DNA of 64,000 nucleotides from Saposhnikovia divaricata (GCA_036435485.1 CM071600.1:158546546-158610545); one strand, 5' to 3'; shown: positions 53,672-64,000, counted from the stretch's first letter. Made by a program: numbers and translations. The notes: generated from the sequence alone by a model not told the origin.

Positions 53672-55243
53672 CTAAAATGTGGCTGGAGCGCCACAAAGTC
53701 CGAATGGAACTCGTCTGAATGCAAAGGTGCCAAAGGGACATGTGAATGTAGTCTTCTCTTGATCCTCAGGTGCAATGCAAATCTGATTATATCCAGAATA
53801 ACCATCTAGAAGACAATAGTACTCGTGGCCTGCCAACCTGTCTAACATCTGATCCACAAACGGAAAAGGAAAGTGGTCTTTTCTCGTGGCTTTGTTCAAC
53901 TTGCGATAGTCCATGCAAACTCTCCACCCTGTAACGGTACGTGTAGGGATGAGCTCATTCTTCTCATTAGCAACCACTGTCATACCTCCCTTCTTCGGCA
54001 CACACTGTACTGGACTCACCCAAGAACTGTCTGAGATAGGGTAGATAATACCAGCATCAAGCCACTTCAAGATCTCCTTCTTCACCACTTCCTTCATAAT
54101 AGGATTGAGACGTCGCTGATGCTCCACAGTAGGCTTGCAATTATCCTCTAACAGAATTTTGTGCATGCAATACGAAGGACTGATTCCTTTGATGTCTGCT
54201 ATAGTCCACCCAATGGCTGTCTTAAACTGTCTCAATATCCTCAAGAGCTTCTCCTCTTCACTATCTATCAAGTTAGCGGCAATGATAACAGGAAAAGTAG
54301 ATGCTTCACCTAAAAAGGCATACCTCAAGTGCTGTGGTAGCTGTTTAAGCTCAAGTGTAGGAGCTTCCTCAATAGATGGTTTGAGACGACTCTGTGACTT
54401 TTTAAGCTCCTCGAGCCCAAGTGACTCAACTGGCACTTCAAAACTCTTTCTCCACGGAATTGCCCTTAACTGCTGAAGTTGCTCTTCTCTTTCTTCATCT
54501 TCAACTACAGAATCTCCTAGCAAAGCTCTCTCCAATGGATCAGCCAACAGTAACTGATCAAAGTTCAACTTCACTGACGACTCCACCAAGTCCACCTGAA
54601 AACATTCCTCATCATCTGAAGGTAGCTTCATTGCATTGAAAACATTGAAGGTAACATCCTGATCTTGCACCCACATAGTGAGCTCCCCCTTCTGAACATC
54701 AATCAAAGTACGGCCAGTAGCTAGAAAAGGCCTTCCTAAGATAATAGGAATCTTCTTATCTTCTTCAAAGTCAAGAATCACAAAATCTGCTGGAAAGATG
54801 AGTTTATCAACCTTAACCAAGACATCCTCAACGATACCCCTCGGGTATGTAATAGAATGATCCGCTAGCTGTAGAGAGATGTTGGTAGGTTTAGGATCCG
54901 GAAGACCAAGCTGCATGAAAACTGACAATGGCATGAGATTGATACTAGCACCCAAGTCACACAAACATTTGCTGAAAGACAAATTCCCAATGGTGCATGG
55001 AATAGTGAAACTGCCTGGATCCTTTAGCTTAGGTGGTAACTTCTGCTGTAAAATGGCACTGCACTCTTCTGTTAATGCTACTGTATCCAATTCTTCAAGT
55101 TTCAACTTCTTTGAGAGAATACCCTTCATAAACCTTGCATAGCTCGGCATCTGCTCTAATGCTTCAGCAAAAGGGATATTGATTTGAAGTTTTTTGAATA
55201 CCTCGAGAAACTTGCCAAACTGTCTGTCATTCTTCTGCTTCTT
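53672..55243 (-). pseudogene. Athila pol, part 1: protease and first half of reverse transcriptase
   Basis: The protease has DLGASINLMP (catalytic Asp) and PIILGRPFLATG. The reverse transcriptase begins near HQRRLNPIMKEVVKKEI, with SSWVSPVQCVPKKGG, GWRVCMDYRKLNKAT, CLLDGYSGYNQI and FGTFAFRRVPFGLCGAPATF. The frame ends in TAG at 53672-53674, just where related elements have Gln (ATF-Q-RCMMAIFSDM), then goes on in the same frame. The upstream border is another TAG at about 55241-55243. Confidence 0.85.
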
Positions 55244-56869
55244 CTATCTGCTTGGATATGGAGGAGGAGGAAAGATTTTCACGTTCTCTGTAGACTGCTT
55301 TGGAGAAACTTCCTTAGCAGAATTTTTAGGATTCTCCACCTCATTAATCAACTGCTCAGCTACTTTATCAGTCTGGACTTGTTCCTTATCTGTAGTAGGT
55401 GCCACATGTTGCTCTTGAACCACTTCTTCTTCCTCATTGGCTGAATTCTGATTGCCAGTCACCTTACCCGATCTCAAAGTAACTGATTTGACATGATCTT
55501 TGGTTTCCCTCTTGCCTGGATTAGCTTCAGTATCACTCGGAAGAACTCCAGATGGTCTGTTCAACAAAGCACTAGCAAGCTGCCCGATCTGACTTTCCAT
55601 GATCTTCATAGATGCCCCCTGACTTTTTACCATCATCCTCAACTCCTCAAGTTCAGATTTTTCATTAGAAGATTGACCAGCATTCCCATGAGATTGTTGC
55701 TGGAAACCTGGAGGCTGAAACGGTTGCCTGGGCTGGTACTGCTGCTGAAATCCTTGATTGAATGGCCTAGCTCCGAATTGCTGTCCTTGATTCTGCTGAA
55801 AGGGCTGTTGTTGCTGCTGATTACCACCTTGATTGTTACTCCAGCTGAAATTTGGATGGTTGCGGTTATTCGGGTGATAGGTGGCTGGAACTGGCTGTTG
55901 TGGCCTCTGGAAGTTACTCACAAAATGTGCTGATTCAGAAGATATGGCACATTGGGTTGTATCATGTGCGCCCGCACACAACTCACAAACACTAGCTACC
56001 TGCTGAACTCCCATGTTAGCCAAAGAATCAACCTTCATCGACAAGGCCTTCAACTGAGCTGCAATGGCTGTAGCTGTATCAATTTCAAGAACACCTGCTA
56101 CCTTGCCTTGAGATAACCTCCCTGTAGGATTCTGATATTCATTAGCAGCCATCATCTCGATCAATTCATAAGCTTCTTCCTAACTCTTGGCCCACAAAGC
56201 TCCACCTGATGCTGCATCTAGCATGGGTCTCGACTGTGCACCCAAACCATTATAAAAATAGTTGATTATCATCCAATCAGGCATCCCATGATGTGGACAC
56301 TTCCTTAGCATCTCCTTATATCTCTCCCAAGCCTCGCATAGAGATTCTCCAGACTGCTGTGAAAATTGAGTGATAGCATTCCTGATAGCTGCTGTCTTTG
56401 CCATGGGGAAAAATTTGGTAAGAAATTTCTGTGCAAGATCTTCCCATGTAGTGATAGAACCTGCTGGTAAAGAGTGTAACCAACTCTTAGCCTTGTCCCT
56501 CAGAGAGAATGGAAATAGCCTTAACTTAACAGCATCCTCAGACACCCCGTTGGTTCTGAAGGTATCACAGATCTCTATGAAATTCCGAATATGCATGTTG
56601 GGATCTTCGGTAGGAGCACCCCCAAACTGAACTGAGTTCTGGACCATCTGTATAGTGCTAGGATTGATCTCGAAGGTATTGGCTGCGATTGCTGGTTTGA
56701 CAATACTCGATGCAATGTCATTGATCTTTGGCTGCGAGAAATCCTTAAGAGCCTTAGTTGCTGCTGCTGGTTCTCCCATATCTTCTACAACTTGAATCAC
56801 TGGAACTTCTGTTTCTCTTTCTTCTTTATTTTCCAACTTCTCCTTATTCGCTTGAGATCGCGTTCGCAT
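55244..56869 (-). pseudogene. Athila gag, one in-frame stop
   Basis: It starts MRTRSQANKEKLENKEERET. The retrotransposon gag core follows (NFIEICDTFRTNGV, LRLFPFSLRDKAKSWLHSLP, WEDLAQKFLTKFFP, AWERYKEMLRKCPHHGMPDW). TAG at 56180-56182 interrupts ALWAKS*EEAYELIEMMA. A zinc-knuckle-like CELCAGAHDTTQC and a long Q/N/F-rich segment (FQQQYQPRQPFQPPGF) follow. Gag coats the RNA in cytoplasmic particles. The reading frame is otherwise open to 55244. Confidence 0.85.
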
Positions 56870-56978
56870 ACACGCTCAAGTACCTGAAAACACAAAACAA
56901 CACAAGAACTATTAGTAACCGATCCGAGTCAGTGAACTTTAACGACCACTGATGTCAAGCACATAAACTATAACAAAT

Positions 56979-56996
56979 CCCCGGCAGCGGCGCCAA
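56979..56996 (-). promoter_or_regulatory. Athila primer binding site (Asp tRNA type)
   Basis: On the minus strand TGGCGCCGCTGCCGGGGA lies five bases beyond the 5' LTR end. This is the primer site usual for Athila. Confidence 0.85.
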
Positions 56997-57001
56997 AAAC
57001 T

Positions 57002-58984
57002 TGTTTGCACAAAATCACGCAAGCGCACGTGATCACAAGTAATATAGAATAAAGTAGAGTTCGTTCCCATAGAGATTGTATAATTTAGTTCTTGTACCTA
57101 AGCATCAATGTATGATTATCGTTCAATGCTAAGACAATGGACAATTTGGTTTTGATTATCTAAATTAACTAAGAAGAATTAATTAATAACTAAATTAAAT
57201 TAACTAAGTGAATTTGAATTACTTATGAGATGGAAAACATGGGATCCTAACTTCAATACAAACTTCCTTTAGAGATCATGCCCTTTTATCAATACATGTG
57301 GTGGTTACGATAACTAATCGAACAACACAAAATAAGTATACGTTACCTTTCAGTACACGCACACCAATCTACACAATATCCACATAAGATAGAAATCATG
57401 CAGGCACCAATTATTCTTAGACCCTATATGTCTATAGAATTTGAAAACATAATGGTTGAAGATCAAGTGTCCATAAGATTACATAAGGTAGTATGAGACG
57501 GTTAGAAGCACACCACAAACATGAATAACATTCATGGACTTATGCTAGCATGGCAAGTTCTAAATCTAAAGATCCACTGTCGCTTCACTAAAGATTAACA
57601 AGATAGATGCTAGCTACGCATCTATATGAATTAAATACAACCCTACAAGGATATCGCAAATTCACCACACATATATCAAGTTAGGCAATCAACATCTAAA
57701 TTCCATAAGTAAATCCGTTAGGACCCCATGACGGCGATTAGTTCATAATCGAACCGTTCGTCATCATGGGGTTTGATGAAAGCATGGCAAAGATGAAGAG
57801 AATAATGATGAATAAATCAATGGTAACAATGTTTAGAGAACAAATCCGAATAATGATCAAGCATCCAAAAGATACGCCTAGTAAGAATACAAGAAAACTA
57901 TGTCTAGATCTTCTTGTTGTCACGATTCTCGCCTTGGCTTCTCAATCTCGTGCTCAAAAGTGTGTATGTGATGTGAAGTAATCTCATCTCTGGTGTATGG
58001 TGATGTGTAAATCTGACCTCCCAGCATGTGTATTTATAGCAAAATATTGCCTCTTCTCCAAGCAATTGCCTTTCTTGAGTAGGAATTGAAATTGACAAGT
58101 TCCATCTTTGAATATGATATAAATTGCAAATTCCCTTGCCAAATAATGTTTCTAGACTATTCCCACCGTCCAAGATTATTTCCATGTCGAATAGGAGAAG
58201 AAAACGGCAACAATCCTTATTAAAATATGAATGGCATAATAATTCTGGCGGTAGCAGAACGACCTAGCGCGGTCGCGCTATAATAACTCACAGGGATGGC
58301 GCGGTCGCGCTACATGAATTCTGTCAACTTCCCTAGCGCGGTCGCGGTGCTTTCCTTTATACCTTTAGCGCGGTCGCGCTTCCCTGCTAGAGTTTCTGCA
58401 GACTTTTCCTTTAGAGATTAATTCTTCGCGCGCCATTTGAACCTCAACTAGCTTCTGTTCCAAAAGCCACAAAAACACCATAACTACCTACAAAACATAA
58501 TTCCTGCACAAACTCCACAAAACACATTAAACCACACAAATACTCGAGGATTAAGCGATCAATTCAAGCCAAAATAGAACGATCCAAGTGGATAAAAATC
58601 CACTTATCACACCCCCAAACTTGAACCGATGCTTGTCCTCAAGCATAAAACAACAAAACTATCTATACTAGCTAGTACCACTTCCGTAGGTGATCACGGT
58701 TGCATTTGGCATATGCAACAAGCCCTTTAAACCCCTAGGCAGCCCTAGTGGACGAGTAAGGTCTCGTGAGGGCCTATAGTGAATGTTCCCACAAAATCCA
58801 ACTGACACAAACGACACAAACAATGCAGTGCATGAATGCAACTAAATATGAATGCAAAGGATCCCCTCAAACTAACCAACACCACTTAGCAAGCAAACAT
58901 CTCAATGAATACAATCAATCCAAACAGAGCTCGACTAAATTCCGGTATACTAACAATACATGATCAGAACGTGCGTGTGTGCGA
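57002..58984 (-). repeat. 5' LTR of Athila, probably truncated at its outer end
   Basis: Colinear with 46671-48651. It ends after GTGTGTGCGA, where the sequence turns into CATGTATACATTTCTCCG of the Tat element. No terminal TG..CA pair or target duplication can be matched there. The four CpG-rich dyads are at about 58264-58383. Confidence 0.75.
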
Positions 58985-59060
58985 CATGTATACATTTCTC
59001 CGGGCCCTTGTTATGATTACTTTACTTTGTTCATTTTTGATACTCGTCTTTGCTTGGCAG

Positions 59061-59599
59061 CTTGGGGTTCAGATGGCCGGGATGGTGGCTGCTGCTCGTC
59101 GGGAACTTGAGACGATCCGGGAGGCCCGGGACGTGCTAAGCTCGGTAAGTGCCCAGAAAGAGGAGAGGGAGAAGGAGGTAGCTTCTCTCAAGCAGGAGGT
59201 TGATAACTTGAAGGAGACATATGAAGCCCGGATTGAGAAGTTTAATGGTGGGGCGAGGCAGATTGCTGAGGAACGGGATTCTGCTAGTCGAAGCTGAAGG
59301 ACTACAAGGAGGTGGTGAAGCGGCTTCGGGATGAGCTAAAGGCCAAAAAGACCAAGTAGGAGGTAATCGTTGAATTCCGGGAGTCGGATGCTTACGAGGA
59401 AGATCTCGCTACCATTGCTGCGAGGAAAATCCACCGTTGCTCGGTAGTTGCTGAAAAAATGTGTAGGACTGATCCCGGAGCCTCCAACTGGGATAACTTT
59501 ATGAATGAATATATGGAAGCGGAGAATGCTTTAATCCAGGGTGAAGGGGAACCCACTCCTTATATGGCCCCGAGCTCCTCCCCTACTCCTAAAGCTTAA
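59061..59599 (+). pseudogene. Antisense ORF of the Tat element, C-terminal coiled-coil part
   Basis: After a likely acceptor (TTGGCAG at 59054-59060) the frame reads MAGMVAAARRELETIREARD and a heptad-rich stretch with EEREKEVASLKQEVDNLKE. A shift near 59285 leads to SKLKDYKEVVKRLRDELKAK, then TAG at about 59357, then FRESDAYEEDLATIAARKIH and SNWDNFMNEYMEAENAL, ending PTPKA and TAA at 59597. The middle of the protein, between this and 46670, is absent from the window. Confidence 0.6.
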
Positions 59600-59895
59600 A
59601 CATCCAGTCTGGCTGCGTCCAGGGTCCGGGCTGGGCCCGTGTAACTTTATTTCCATCATTTGATGTAATCTTTATAACTTTGTTGCGTAATCTCCATGAA
59701 TTCTTGAATCTTCAGGTGTTTTGGGCTGTAGGTCAGCCCGGTCTGCTTTAATTGTTTCACCTACTTTCGTACTCATATATGTGCCATGTATCCTCTTTTT
59801 TTTTTGCAAATTGTGAATGTAAATTTTGCTATTTTATAATTTAACTTGCCCCCACTACCTCATTCGGATTCTCTAGATGGGGGAGTAGGATGATG
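59600..59895. other. Spacer with a second polypurine-like hairpin
   Basis: TGCCCCCACTACCTCATTCG with GATGGGGGAGTAGG (59849-59888) is a direct copy of the hairpin at 45199-45241. The rest is T-rich and without genes. Confidence 0.6.
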
Positions 59896-60465
59896 CCCGG
59901 GCCAAGGTATTCATTACTATGGCCTGGGGTTTAGCCATACTTGAAGAGTTATCAAATTTTTCCAAGTAGGAATTTGTTTTTGTAGATGAGCTCCGGGCCA
60001 AAGTATTTGCTTCTATGGCCCGGAGTTTAGCCATACTTAGAAAGTTGTCAAACTTTTCTAAGTAGGAAATAGCTTTTTGTAGATGAGGTCCGGGCCAAAG
60101 TATTTGCTACTATGGTCCGGGGTTTGGCCATACTTAAAAAGTTGTCAAACTTTTCTAAGTAGGAGTTTGTTTATTGTTGTTAAGCTCCGGACCAAAGTAT
60201 TCACTACTATGGCCCGGGGTTTAGCCATACTTAGAAAGTTATCAAACTTTTCTAAGTAGGAATTTGTTTCTTGTAGATGAGCTCTGGGCCAAAGTATTTG
60301 CTACTATGGCCCGAGGTTTTGCCATACTTAGAAAGTTGTCAAACTTTTTTAAGTAGGAGTTTGCTTATTGTTGTTAAGCTCCAGACCAAAGTATTCACTA
60401 CGATGGCCCGGGGTTTATCCATACTTAGAAAGTTGTCAAACTTTTCTAAGTAGGAATTTGCTTTT
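59896..60465. repeat. Tandem array, six units of about 97 bp, in the Tat 3' region
   Basis: Units start with CCGGGCCAAAGTATT at about 59896, 59993, 60090, 60187, 60284 and 60381, each with TTAGCCATACTTAGAAAGTT and TTTTCTAAGTAGGA. Units 4 and 6 (CCxGACCAAAGTATTCACTA) differ from units 3 and 5 (TTATTGTTGTTAAGCT tails), a two-unit higher order. Such arrays are common between pol and the 3' LTR of Tat elements. Confidence 0.85.
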
Positions 60466-60639
60466 TGTTGGGGTTCTACACAAGGAAATTCTTACAAAAT
60501 CAAACACTCGATAAAGAGTTATGCTCTTTTTCATTGATAACTTGACTGATTACGAATTTTTTTTAAACAAAAACAGGCATACTTCTACCAACCCTCACTG
60601 ATAATATTTTCTGAGCCTGAGGCCGTGCCAAGTGTTAGG

Positions 60640-61900
60640 CACGTCGGATCCGTCCATGTTGCTGAGCTCATAAGTGTCGGGCCAGAGTACTTCTTTTACT
60701 TTGTAGGGACCCTCCCATTTAGGCATGAGTTTGCCCGTGTTGGTAGGATCCGAGGCTTCTGTGTCCCAAGTACAAGATCTCCGACCTGAAAGCTCTTCAC
60801 TCTGGGCTTCTTACCGAAGTACTTCTTCATTTTCTCTTTGTAGCTTTCCATTCTTTCCACCGCTTTATCTCGGACCTCATCAATCAGCTCTAAGTTAGTT
60901 CTCAGCCCTTCTTCATTCGCTATCTCATTAAAGTTAATCGTTCTGTGGGAGGGGGAACCCACCTCGATTGGGAGCATGGCTTCAATTCCATATGCTAATT
61001 TGAATGGAGTTTCTCCTGTTCCGGACTTTGGGCTAGTACGGTAGGCCCATAACACATTCGGTAATTCTTCTGGCCATTTATTCTTTCTTTCCTGCAGCCT
61101 TTTCTCAATTCCCTTAGTGAAATTCTATTTTTTACTTCAACCTGCCCATTACCCTGAGGATAGGCTACTGAAGATTTCTTATGTTTTATCCCCCTCTCCT
61201 TTAGGTAGTTTTCGAAATCTAAGCCGATGAACTGGGGTCCATTATCTGAAACCAGTACTCTGGGTAGTCCAAACCGCATTAAGATATTGTCCATGAATTT
61301 GATGCAATCCTGCTGGTTTATAGTCCTCATTGCTTTTGCTTCGGCCCATTTGGTCATGTAGTCTATTGCTACCAATAAGTACTATAGATCCCCTTTAGCC
61401 CGGGGAAAGGGTCCCACTATGTCGATGCCCCAAACAGCAAAGGGGATTGGAGATAGGACCTAGGAGGGTAGGACCGGGCTTTGCCTTGGGACATTGCTGA
61501 ATAGCTGGCAGTTTCTACACTTCTTTACGAATTCCACCGCATCTAAGTGGATGGTTGGCCAGTAGTAGCCTTGCCTTATGATTTTGTACGCCAATGCCTT
61601 TGCGGACATGTGGTCTCCAGAAATTCCCTTGTGCACTTCTTGTAGGCAATAGTTGGCTTCCTCCGGGCCTACGCACTTCAGGATCGGGGATGAGAAAGTT
61701 TGACGATAAAGTTGCTTCTCTTCGATGAAGTATTTTGCTGCTTTATTTTTCAGTCTTCTAGCTTCATTCTTATCTTCGGGCAACTCTCCCTTCTCCAGGT
61801 AGAGGATGAAGGGGGTCATCCAGTTCGGACTGTCATCAATTTCCATAACTTCTTCTTGCTCGATGGATGGTTTCTCAAGTTCTTCGAAGTATACTGAGTT
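60640..61900 (-). pseudogene. Tat integrase, broken
   Basis: Right to left: an HHCC zinc region (61846-61460; EVHKGISGDHMSAKALAYKI, YYWPTI, CRNCQLF), the core (61375-60995; VAIDYMTKWAEAKA, VLVSDNGPQFIG, GNGQVEVKNR, so D, D and E are present) and a C-terminal part (61055-60696; LWAYRTSPKSGTGETPF, FQVGDLVL). Frame changes near 61115, at 61380-61460 and near 60730 separate them. It cannot make a working protein. Confidence 0.8.
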
Positions 61901-62434
61901 GTCTAGCTCGACTAAGTTCTGAACTAGCTTGGAGAGTTCATCTGCTTCGGAGTTCTCTTCTATGTTAATTTGGTTGATTTGATATTCCAGGATTGTAGCG
62001 AGGTAGCTTTTGACCAGAGCTTAGTATCGGGCTAGCTTGGGGTCTTTTGTAATGTACTCTCCTTTTGTCTACCTCACCACGATCTGGGAATCATTATATA
62101 TGCCCAGGCTCGAGGTTTTCAGGGTTCGGGCCAATTTTTACCCGGCCAAAAAGGCCTCATATTCAGCCTGATTGTTGGTTGCCTGAAATTTGGAGGTGAT
62201 TGCTTGCTTGATCCGGAATCCATCCAGGCTTTTCATGATTAAACCTGCACCAGATCTGTCAGCAGTTGAAGATCCATCTACATGAAGATTCCACGACTCC
62301 GGATTTTTGTCCGAGGTCGCCTCATATCCGGCTACCATGGGAGTGCTCTGGGGCTCGGGGAAAGAGCACTCCACAATGAAGTATTCCAGAGCCTGCGCCT
62401 TGATGGCTGTTCGCGGTAGGAAGGTCAGGTGGAA
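61901..62434 (-). pseudogene. Tat second (archaeal-type) RNase H, broken
   Basis: WNLHVDGSSTADRSGAGLIM and QATNNQAEYEAFLAG (62374-62138) are the aRNH module that only Tat-type plant elements carry in this place. Its catalytic Asp and Glu are visible. Downstream, KLARTLKTSSLGIYNDSQIV is readable, with at least three in-frame stops before the integrase. Confidence 0.75.
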
Positions 62435-63930
62435 TTAGATGAGCTTAATGGCCCAGTTTATCAATCTTCCAGATGCATCTAGATTATGGATGATCCTTCT
62501 CAAGGGCTGGTCGGTTATTACCTTAATCTCCCTCCCTTGGAAGTAGTGCATGAGCTTTCTTGAGGCGGTGATCAAGACAAAATCAAATTTCTCCAGATTG
62601 GGGTATCGAGTTTCTGCGTCTTTTAAGAATTGGTTGATGTAGTATACCGGATATTGACTTCCATCGATTTCCCAGACTAGGGCCGCTGCCACGGCCAACG
62701 GCCCCGCAGAGAGGTATAAATACAGGGGTTCCCCAGGCTCCGGCTTGGTTAGAAGGGGTGGTGATGAGAGATACTCCTTGATTGTATCTAGGGCTTGTTG
62801 GCATTCCAGGTTCCATACTATCTCCCTTTTGTTGTTGGCCCCTTTGAGGAGGTTGAAGAAGGGTAAGCACCGCTCTGCGAGTTTGGAGATGAACCTCCTT
62901 AGGGCTACCAAGGACCCGACCAGTTTCTGAATGTCCTTCAGAGTCTGGGGTGGTTGCATATCTAATATTGCTTTGATTTTTTCCAGATTGGATTCAATCC
63001 CCCTCTGGCTTATCATGAAGCCCAAGAACTTCCCTGCCCCTAGACCAAAGGTGCACTTCTCCGGGTTTAGCTTCATCTCTTGTTTCCTCAAATTTTCAAA
63101 ACATTCCGTAGGTCAAGGACATGTTCCCCAATGGTTTTGGACTTGGCTAAGATGTGATCAACATAGGATTCCAGATTCCGGCCTATCTGGTCCTTGAATA
63201 CCTCAACCACTGCCATCTGGTATGTGGATCTGGCGTTCCTCAACCCAAAGGGCATGAATTTGTAGGCATAAACGACTCTGTGAGTGATAAAGGCGGTCTT
63301 GGTTATGTCTATGGGGTTCATCTTGATCTGGTTGTACTCGGAGAAAGCATCCATGAAACTTAGCATCACATGGCCGGAGGTAGCATCAATGAGTTGGTCT
63401 ATGCTGGGTAGGGGGTATGGATCCTTGGGGCAGGCATTATTGAGGTCTATGTAATCCACCCACATCCTCCACTTTCCGTTGGGTTTCTTTACAAGCACCA
63501 CATTGGCCAGCCACTCCGGATACTTGATTTCGCAGATTATGTCTGCTTTGAGGAGCTTTTCTACCTCCGCATCAATGGCCTTTTGTCTCTCCGGGGCAAA
63601 GTTCCTCCTCTTCTGTTTCACCGGTTTTCTCCTGGGGTCAACATCCAGGCTGTGCATTGCTACGGACTCCCGAAGTCCGGGCATATCCGCCGGGCTCCAA
63701 GAAAACACATCCGTATATTCTCGGAGTAGGTTAATGAGTTCTTTTCTAAAGATGGTTTCCAGTTTGGCCCCAATTTTGATTTTTCTTTCAAAATCCCTGG
63801 GTATTAGCTCGATTGTTTCAATTTCCACCGCAGGTTCAACCTTGGCTTTGTCTTTCAACAGTGATGATTTTTGGACCCGGGCTTGGGAGTTTGAGGCCAA
63901 GTATTCCCAGGCCGTGGAGATGTTGGCTTC
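62435..63930 (-). pseudogene. Tat reverse transcriptase and first RNase H, broken
   Basis: The frame 63900-63088 has VVLVKKPNGKWRMWVDYIDL, PLPSIDQLIDATSGH, FMDAFSEYNQIKM, YKFMPFGLRNARSTYQ and YVDHILAKS. In that last motif the second Asp of the YVDD active site is His. A shift near 63090 leads to MKLNPEKCTFGLGAGKFLGF and RNase H (LYLYLSAGPLAVAAALVWEI, VITDQPLRRI) up to a TAA at 62435. The gag side lies beyond the window. Confidence 0.8.
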
Positions 63931-64000
63931 TGGGCTTGGGTGCTCTCAATGTTCTGCACCTCTTTTCCGGGGCTTTTATTGGTTTTATTTCGGTGTTTTT
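63931..64000 (-). other. Start of the Tat pol region, cut by the window end
   Basis: Too short to assign. It continues the Tat element. Confidence 0.4.

Larger units (their letters stand above)
46671..58985 (-). mobile_element. Athila-lineage Ty3/gypsy retrotransposon, nearly intact
   Basis: On the minus strand: 5' LTR (57002-58984), Asp-tRNA-type primer site, gag, protease, reverse transcriptase, RNase H, integrase, a third ORF, then the 3' LTR (from 46671). Shared LTR parts differ at only about 25 places in about 1980 bases by my count, so it is young. The primer site and gene content are those of Athila. The 5-base words at the two outer edges (GCCTC, left; TGTAT, right) do not match, so the right end is probably rearranged. 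Confidence 0.85.
44613..64000 (-). mobile_element. Decayed Tat-lineage Ty3/gypsy element, split by Athila; runs off the window
   Basis: On the minus strand the window shows, from right to left, reverse transcriptase, RNase H, a second (archaeal-type) RNase H, integrase, a tandem-repeat 3' region, an antisense ORF, a polypurine tract and part of the 3' LTR. The dual RNase H and the antisense ORF are hallmarks of Tat elements (Retand/Ogre/Grande type). The frame is broken many times. The Athila element at 46671 to about 58985 interrupts the antisense ORF, and the LARD lies at the left edge. Confidence 0.75.

Noticed and set aside
58905..59297. 130-codon ORF starting MNTINPNRARLNSG
   Set aside because: Its first third is Athila LTR. 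Only the part from about 59061 belongs to a protein, the Tat antisense ORF, so the start codon is an accident of the junction.

Overview
The window is nuclear DNA of a flowering plant, most likely a eudicot. It is AT-rich, the genes have several GT..AG introns, TA microsatellites are long, and most of the sequence is nested retrotransposons (Tekay/Del-like, Athila and Tat lineages of Ty3/gypsy) plus CACTA and foldback DNA elements. I cannot name the species. Only two genes look like ordinary host genes, both on the + strand at the left edge: the 3' part of an AtuA-domain (DUF1446) gene (134-3335) and a complete five-exon gene for a two-LIM-domain protein of the plant PLIM2/WLIM type (4605-9338).

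From 4.7 to 17.2 kb there are small foldback elements. Each sits in a TA-repeat tract and is an imperfect hairpin over most of its length. Most share interchangeable modules: a GCCCC-GCCA-GGGGC stem-loop word, a CAATACAAAAA word, a CCCTCTAT word and an ACTGTTCA..ACGT..TGAACAGT centre. Seven of them fill intron 1 of the LIM gene, two being an inverted pair, and an eighth lies just past its stop codon. At 11.2-14.9 kb there is a three-level nest: a GCTCG-rich hAT-like element holds an old solo LTR (duplication AGGTC), which holds a 2.6-kb non-autonomous LTR retrotransposon (duplication CCCAT).

The most unusual object is a 12.1-kb CACTA transposon at 17228-29330. It has matching CACTATGCCATA / CACTACGCCATA ends and a TTG target duplication, and is itself inside a probable Mutator-like element (TAAAGTTAG duplication). 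It carries subterminal GTGTTGCATTAG-type motifs, an array rich in ACGT-core boxes near each end, a satellite of about 19 monomers of about 174 bp (each with a CGGTCAA-N8-TTGACCG dyad), a collapsed TNPD-like transposase gene, and a multi-exon gene with a PB1-like and a plant Transposase_24 region that is broken by one frameshift.

From 30.1 to 44.6 kb there is a 14.5-kb retrotransposon with very long LTRs (4.25 and 4.49 kb), a TGATC duplication, an initiator-Met tRNA primer site and a decayed interior. It looks like a large retrotransposon derivative (LARD) moved in trans. From 44.6 kb to the window end is a decayed minus-strand Tat element with a plus-strand antisense ORF, split by a young Athila element (46671 to about 58985). 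The Athila gag-pol is nearly intact but has four in-frame UAG stops, and it carries ten CpG-rich near-palindromes. The window ends inside the Tat polyprotein.
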